Shown in pieces: positions 59,548 through 64,000 of a stretch of 64,000 nt of DNA. Positions within the stretch are counted from its first letter, which is position 1, and the number at the start of each line of letters is the position of its first letter. The notes under the pieces are model-generated. The model had not been told where the DNA came from. It saw only the letters and a program-made list of their open reading frames with translations, and ran no database searches. A program made the position numbers and the translations under genes. Source of the DNA: Chitinophagaceae bacterium (GTDB taxonomy: Bacteria; Bacteroidota; Bacteroidia; Chitinophagales; Chitinophagaceae); the NCBI GenBank assembly GCA_023957125.1, contig JAMLHL010000003.1:1-64000 (forward strand), in the 5' to 3' direction.

Positions 59548-61074
59548 ATGTCGCCCTGGATACTCTTCTCATTTGTGGCCGGCTACTTCATTTTACTGCT
59601 GATCGTAGCTTATTACACTTCGAGAAACTCTAACAACGATTCGTTTTTTATCGGCAATAGAAGCTCTAACTGGATGCTGGTGGCATTTGGTATGATTGGC
59701 ACCTCCCTGTCGGGCGTTACTTTTGTTTCTGTTCCCGGAACCGTGGGTTTCGCGGGATTTTCATATTTCCAGGTAGTGATCGGCTACCTGATCGGCTATT
59801 TTTTGATCGCCCTGATCCTTTTGCCCTTGTATTACCGGCTCAAACTCACTTCTATTTACAATTACCTGCAACACCGTTTCGGAATGGTTTCTTATAAAAC
59901 CGGGGCGCTGTTTTTTATCATTTCCAGAACCCTGGGCGCCACGGCCCGCCTGTACCTGGTTATCAACATTCTTCAAATATTTATTCTGGATAATTTGGGG
60001 ATGCCCTTTTGGCTAACCACGGCTATTATCCTGCTGATGATCATCCTCTACACTTTTGAAGGCGGGGTTAAAACCATTGTGTTTACGGATACCCTTCAAA
60101 CCTCCTTCATGCTTTTGGGCCTGGTGGTATGTATCATCTTCATCATGAACAATCTCGGGCACAGCTTTTCGGGAACCCTGAATAAACTAAATTCCATTGG
60201 ATTAACTAAAATTTTCAATACAGATACCAACAGCTCTTCCCATTTTCTGAAACATATTTTGGGAGGCGCCTTTATTACCATTGCTATGACGGGGCTGGAT
60301 CAGGAAATGATGCAAAAAAACATCAGCGTTAAAAACCTGAAAGATTCCCAGAAGAACATGATCACTTTCAGCATTATCATGGCCCTGGTTAATTTCCTGT
60401 TTCTCTTTCTGGGAGGACTGCTCTATCTTTTCGCCGGCGAAAAAGGGATCAGCGTTCCCCCGGACGACCTCTTCCCTACGGCTGCCTTAAATTATATGCC
60501 CACGGCTGTTTCCATTATATTTATCATAGGGCTGATCTCGGCTTTATTTCCCAGTGCCGACGGAGCCCTTACCGCCCTTACTTCCTCTTTTTGTATTGAT
60601 ATCCTGGGGCTGAAAAGAAGGAAAAACTGGAATGAAAGTCGCCAGAAGAGGGTTCGCCTTACCACCCATTTTACATTTGCTTTTTTATTTTTCGTGGTGG
60701 TGCTGGGTTTTAAACTATTGGATAATAAATCCATCATTGATGTAATCCTTAAAGTGGCGGGATTCACCTATGGCCCCCTGCTGGGCTTATTCGCTTTCGG
60801 TATTTTCACCCGCCGGGCCGTTGTTGATCGCCTGGCCCTACCCGTGTGCGTTATCGCACCTTTCATTATTCTCGGAATTGACGTGGTAAATAATATTGAA
60901 TGGTATCAGCCGCAGCTTAATATCAGCGGGCTTTGGGTTGAAAAAATAAAGGGGCTTTCGCAAGCCGTATTTGGAAGTTTTAAGATCGGATACGAATTGC
61001 TGATCTACAACGGGCTGCTGACGTTCCTGGGCTTGTGGGCCATCTCGAAAAAATCTCTCGCCGGAAAGAACTAA
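59548..61074 (+). CDS. Sodium:solute symporter (SSS family)
   Basis: The 508-residue protein has about 13 membrane helices and SSS-family features: NNDSFFIGNRSSNWMLVAFG, GTSLSGVTFVSVPG, a TFEGGVKTIVFTDTLQ segment and a late SADGALTALTSSF with conserved Na-site Ser/Thr. The solute could be a sugar, a sugar acid or a carboxylate and cannot be told from sequence. It stands alone, followed by a LOG-family gene 54 bases later that may share its transcript. Confidence 0.92.
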   Translation: MSPWILFSFVAGYFILLLIVAYYTSRNSNNDSFFIGNRSSNWMLVAFGMIGTSLSGVTFVSVPGTVGFAGFSYFQVVIGYLIGYFLIALILLPLYYRLKLTSIYNYLQHRFGMVSYKTGALFFIISRTLGATARLYLVINILQIFILDNLGMPFWLTTAIILLMIILYTFEGGVKTIVFTDTLQTSFMLLGLVVCIIFIMNNLGHSFSGTLNKLNSIGLTKIFNTDTNSSSHFLKHILGGAFITIAMTGLDQEMMQKNISVKNLKDSQKNMITFSIIMALVNFLFLFLGGLLYLFAGEKGISVPPDDLFPTAALNYMPTAVSIIFIIGLISALFPSADGALTALTSSFCIDILGLKRRKNWNESRQKRVRLTTHFTFAFLFFVVVLGFKLLDNKSIIDVILKVAGFTYGPLLGLFAFGIFTRRAVVDRLALPVCVIAPFIILGIDVVNNIEWYQPQLNISGLWVEKIKGLSQAVFGSFKIGYELLIYNGLLTFLGLWAISKKSLAGKN

Positions 61075-61128
61075 ATAATCCTTTGTTGCGTTGTATATTT
61101 TAGTGGCAAATTATCTAAAAAGCATGAT

Positions 61129-61824
61129 ATGAATGCAACGCTTAAAACACTGAAAGAAAGACATTGGAAAGAAAGCTCGGGACACAGCAGTTGGCAGATT
61201 TTTAAAATAATGGCCGAATTTGTTGAGGGATTTGAAGCTTTAAGTAAAATAGGACCCTGTATTTCTATTTTTGGTTCCGCCCGTACAAAGCCCGGCACAT
61301 TATATTATAACCTCTCTATAGAAATTTCCCGGCGGCTTTCCGAAGAAGGATTCGGCGTTATTACCGGCGGCGGCCCCGGCATCATGGAAGCCGCCAATAA
61401 AGGCGCTTCTGAATCCAACGGCAAGAGCGTGGGACTGAACATTGATCTGCCATTTGAACAACGTCCCAACGAATTCATAGACAAGGATAAATTACTGAAC
61501 TTCGATTATTTCTTTGTCCGCAAAGTGATGTTTACCAAATACTCCCAGGGATTTGTAATGATGCCCGGCGGCTTTGGCACCTTAGACGAATTTTTTGAGG
61601 TGGCAACATTGATGCAAACAGAAAAATTCAAACAAATGCCGATGGTGCTGGTGGGAAGGAATTACTGGCAGGGACTGATGAACTGGCTGGAAGACGTGAT
61701 GCTGGTGGAAGGGAATATCAATCCGGAAGACCTCGCTCTTTTTGAAGTCGTTGATACGGCGGAGGAAGTGGTAAACTACATGTTAGATTATTACCGCACC
61801 CGGCAGTTGGCGCCCAATTTTTAG
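61129..61824 (+). CDS. LOG family protein (nucleotide 5'-monophosphate phosphoribohydrolase type)
   Basis: The 231-residue Rossmann-fold protein has both LOG motifs: ITGGGPGIMEAANKGA and MMPGGFGTLDEFFEV (the PGGxGTxxE motif). Members cleave cytokinin-type or other nucleoside monophosphates to a base and ribose 5-phosphate; some are PpnN-like. No N-terminal extension is present. Confidence 0.93.
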   Translation: MNATLKTLKERHWKESSGHSSWQIFKIMAEFVEGFEALSKIGPCISIFGSARTKPGTLYYNLSIEISRRLSEEGFGVITGGGPGIMEAANKGASESNGKSVGLNIDLPFEQRPNEFIDKDKLLNFDYFFVRKVMFTKYSQGFVMMPGGFGTLDEFFEVATLMQTEKFKQMPMVLVGRNYWQGLMNWLEDVMLVEGNINPEDLALFEVVDTAEEVVNYMLDYYRTRQLAPNF

Positions 61825-61870
61825 GATAGCGCCTTCCACAAAATGTTTCCCGTTTCCCCTATATACCCCA

Positions 61871-61896
61871 AAGACCCCGGCAATTGCCGGGGTCTT
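61871..61896. terminator. Bidirectional palindromic terminator
   Basis: A perfect 26-base palindrome has half-site AAGACCCCGGCAA and lies between the convergent LOG and susD genes. Confidence 0.85.
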
Positions 61897-61975
61897 ATGA
61901 AAATTAGTCTTTATGTCGTATAGCTCCCCGGATTTTGACAAATAAATATTCAGGGGACTGTTCAGGACAGGAATT

Positions 61976-63751
61976 CTACCAGGGCTTATTGGTACCTTTC
62001 AGTAACCACATCTTGCTCCACTGACTATCCTCTCCGGGTTCCAGCCGGGTAATCGCTTCTGCTACATTCGCACTGTTCAAATTCTTCTCCGCATCCGGAT
62101 AAATAATACGTACCGGAATTTTCTTTCCATTACTTCCAAGGATCACATTAGCGCCCAGGTCTGGAACGCCCGTTCTACGCCAGTCGAACCAAAATTCGGG
62201 CGTCATAAAACAGGCCAGCCATTTCTGGGTCATCAACTGTGTTAACTTTCCTCCATCATCAGCGCCGGTGAACTCCCCGGATAAATTATTTAAGAAAGCG
62301 CTTTCGTTCCATGCAACCAGTCCGTCCGTGTTGGGATCATATACCTTCACACTGCCATCGGCAATATCGTATTGACGCATACTGGCAACTATTCCATCCC
62401 GGTAGTAGTCAACCGCGTTTCCACTGCTGAACCAGTCCTTCAAACGGGCTTCCGACAGGATGAAACAAAGCTCCGCATAACTCATGAAAACCGATTTTAC
62501 CAGCGGGTTGGCATTTTGAGCATACATGTCTGCCAGGTAGGATACCCCGGGGTTGGCAGCCAAATCGGTATAAATAGTAGGATCCAAAGCTTTAATTGCG
62601 TTAAAATCTACCGTGGTAGCCAGGTTATATAAATTAGGATCCTGCAACGCGGATGGTAATCCAACATACCTGCGTGTATTCAACTCATCTTTATTAGGCG
62701 TTGACGTAGGAATATTCCTGACGATCTGGCCATCCGGAAGTTTCGAATAGGCAGGCGTGGCATCGCTGATCCTCAACTGCGCATCCACCGGGCTAATAAA
62801 AGTGGTCAAACGCGGATCTCTGCCCTCAACCATTGCATCCACAAAAGTGGAACAGGGTTTCCTGCGATAAAATTCCGACCGGTTGGTGTACCATAAAGGA
62901 CCACCGTACCACGAATTGTCTGAGGAACTGCCAATGAATGAAATCGCCGCATTATCTCCGTTGGAGGTAAAAACAGGATTCACCGAGCTGTTGCCCACAA
63001 TTGCGCTGAACTCTGCCTTCACATCCAGCCCCATAGCACTCATATCTGAAGTTTTTTCAGACAATCTTAATAAATATCTTAACCGTAATGAGTTGGCAAA
63101 TTTTCTCCATTTCATTACATCCCCCTTAAACATAATATCACTGGAGGATGCGCCCTCAACAGACGATACCTGGGCCAACAGGTCATTGGCCGATTTCAAA
63201 TCATCCAGGATACCTTTAAAAATATCTTTCTGATTGTCGTAAACGGGCGTAAAGTTACCTTCCTCTGCTTTCATCGCTTCAGAATAAGGAATGTCGCCAT
63301 GCAGGGAAGTCAGATAGCCGTACCAGAAACTGCGCATGATCTGCCCCACCGCCGTGTAAAATTTCTGGTTGTTCTCCGACTTTTCCGACTCCGCATTTTC
63401 AATGATGTACTGGCTGTTTTTAATTCTCGAAAAGGGCGAGCTGAAATCTTTAGGCCCCCAAACAAAAGTGTTGGGACTCTGGAAGTCAATATAATCGCGC
63501 TGCAGATATTGCATGGCTTCTGAAACCGTCCATCCTCCCGGGTAAGCATATTCGTAGATATAGTCGTGTGCAGTACCGGCAAGTACAGAGGTTAAAACGT
63601 ACTTGATATTTATTTCGTTTGCGCTTAATTGATTGGGGTTTTTATTAATCTCTGATAGATCCTGGCAGGACGTTACCAGCAGCACAGATGCCACAATCAA
63701 ACTGATCCCTTTAAATCTTACCATCTTTGATATTGAAAAAATATTTCTCAT
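61976..63751 (-). CDS. SusD-like lipoprotein (SusD/RagB second type)
   Basis: The 591-residue protein has a lipobox (VASVLLVTSCQD) and the typical DLSEINKNPNQL start. Internal features such as YPGGWTVSEAMQYLQ and LCFILSEARLKDW fit the SusD-like type 2 family. It ends GEDSQWSKMWLLKGTNKPW. A second ATG at 63724 is an alternative start. It follows a SusC-type gene and would form its surface lid. The substrate is unknown and no enzyme gene is adjacent in the window. Confidence 0.93.
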   Translation of the reverse strand: MRNIFSISKMVRFKGISLIVASVLLVTSCQDLSEINKNPNQLSANEINIKYVLTSVLAGTAHDYIYEYAYPGGWTVSEAMQYLQRDYIDFQSPNTFVWGPKDFSSPFSRIKNSQYIIENAESEKSENNQKFYTAVGQIMRSFWYGYLTSLHGDIPYSEAMKAEEGNFTPVYDNQKDIFKGILDDLKSANDLLAQVSSVEGASSSDIMFKGDVMKWRKFANSLRLRYLLRLSEKTSDMSAMGLDVKAEFSAIVGNSSVNPVFTSNGDNAAISFIGSSSDNSWYGGPLWYTNRSEFYRRKPCSTFVDAMVEGRDPRLTTFISPVDAQLRISDATPAYSKLPDGQIVRNIPTSTPNKDELNTRRYVGLPSALQDPNLYNLATTVDFNAIKALDPTIYTDLAANPGVSYLADMYAQNANPLVKSVFMSYAELCFILSEARLKDWFSSGNAVDYYRDGIVASMRQYDIADGSVKVYDPNTDGLVAWNESAFLNNLSGEFTGADDGGKLTQLMTQKWLACFMTPEFWFDWRRTGVPDLGANVILGSNGKKIPVRIIYPDAEKNLNSANVAEAITRLEPGEDSQWSKMWLLKGTNKPW

Positions 63752-63762
63752 CTTTTTTTATT

Positions 63763-64000
63763 TTAGAATGATACGTTAAGCTTTAAACCTACAGGCATAA
63801 TAACCGGGGATGCATTCCAGATGTTCCTACCCTGTTGCGTTTCTCCCGTAAGAGGATTTTGATTATAAATGGATTCCGGATCCTGGTTGGTTTTATTAGC
63901 GGCATATAATATAAGATTCTTCATAAATGCGGCTATACTGATATTTTGTGCCAACACTTTGCGCGACCAGGCTTCCGGTAATGCATAGGAAACCGCCAGT
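63763..64000 (-). CDS. SusC-type TonB-dependent receptor, C-terminal fragment at the window edge
   Basis: The open frame runs in from the right edge and reads ALPEAWSRKVLAQNISIAAF. It ends NASPVIMPVGLKLNVSF, with the terminal Phe and beta-strand pattern of SusC barrels. It sits 11 bases before the SusD gene, the normal order. Only the last 78 residues are visible. Confidence 0.9.
   Translation of the reverse strand, partial: LAVSYALPEAWSRKVLAQNISIAAFMKNLILYAANKTNQDPESIYNQNPLTGETQQGRNIWNASPVIMPVGLKLNVSF

Overview
The window reads as a chromosomal segment of a Bacteroidota bacterium, probably of the Chitinophagaceae (family placement is inference). The signs are SusC/SusD pairs, an ECF sigma/FecR regulatory pair, a type IX secretion (type B) sorting domain, promoters of the Bacteroidota form TTTG-(17-23)-TAnnTTTG, A-rich leaders without Shine-Dalgarno sequences, and the rplM-rpsI-rpsB-tsf gene order. 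No rRNA, tRNA, insertion sequence or CRISPR array was recognised.

Layout. (1) 1-360: edge of an ECF sigma gene. (2) 987-17454, minus strand: a nutrient-uptake locus of ECF sigma, FecR-type anti-sigma, STN-type SusC (carrying nine apparent single-base indels), SusD, a DUF4091 protein, a PQQ-dehydrogenase-like cytochrome c protein, a Tat-exported Gfo/Idh/MocA oxidoreductase, a DUF1080 lipoprotein and a second large cytochrome c lipoprotein. No classical glycosidase is obvious, so the locus looks built for oxidative glycoside breakdown in the periplasm. (3) 17543-25938: a His-rich lipoprotein, then tsf, rpsB, rpsI, rplM, atpC, atpD, an aquaglyceroporin and a helical-repeat protein. (4) 26275-38219, plus strand: one branched-chain amino acid cluster, leuA-leuC-leuD-leuB-like-ilvD-ilvB-methyltransferase-ilvN-ilvC-ilvA, ending in a strong terminator. 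The leuB-like product has lost the family's catalytic, metal and NAD-motif residues. (5) 38275-40267: an accessory patch with a very AT-rich orphan gene between two diverged direct repeats. (6) 40268-47394: a T9SS-exported adhesin-like protein, a PepSY-like protein with a two-component system, a DedA protein and a GH18 protein. (7) 47831-53914: gltB-gltD glutamate synthase. (8) 54016-59113, minus strand: a GyrI-like protein, then an apparent nitrosative-stress operon (ric, DUF1858/DUF2249 protein, polytopic histidine-rich membrane protein, DUF59 protein, Rrf2 regulator) whose promoter carries a perfect inverted repeat. (9) 59548-64000: an SSS-family symporter, a LOG-family protein and a second SusD/SusC pair that runs off the window.

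Together the genes cover periplasmic carbohydrate capture and oxidation, nitrogen assimilation (gltBD), branched-chain amino acid synthesis, translation, ATP synthesis and NO/iron-sulfur repair. The observations most worth checking are the degenerate LeuB-like protein inside an otherwise complete leu/ilv operon, the orphan gene between repeats, and the oxidative glycan locus with its broken susC.
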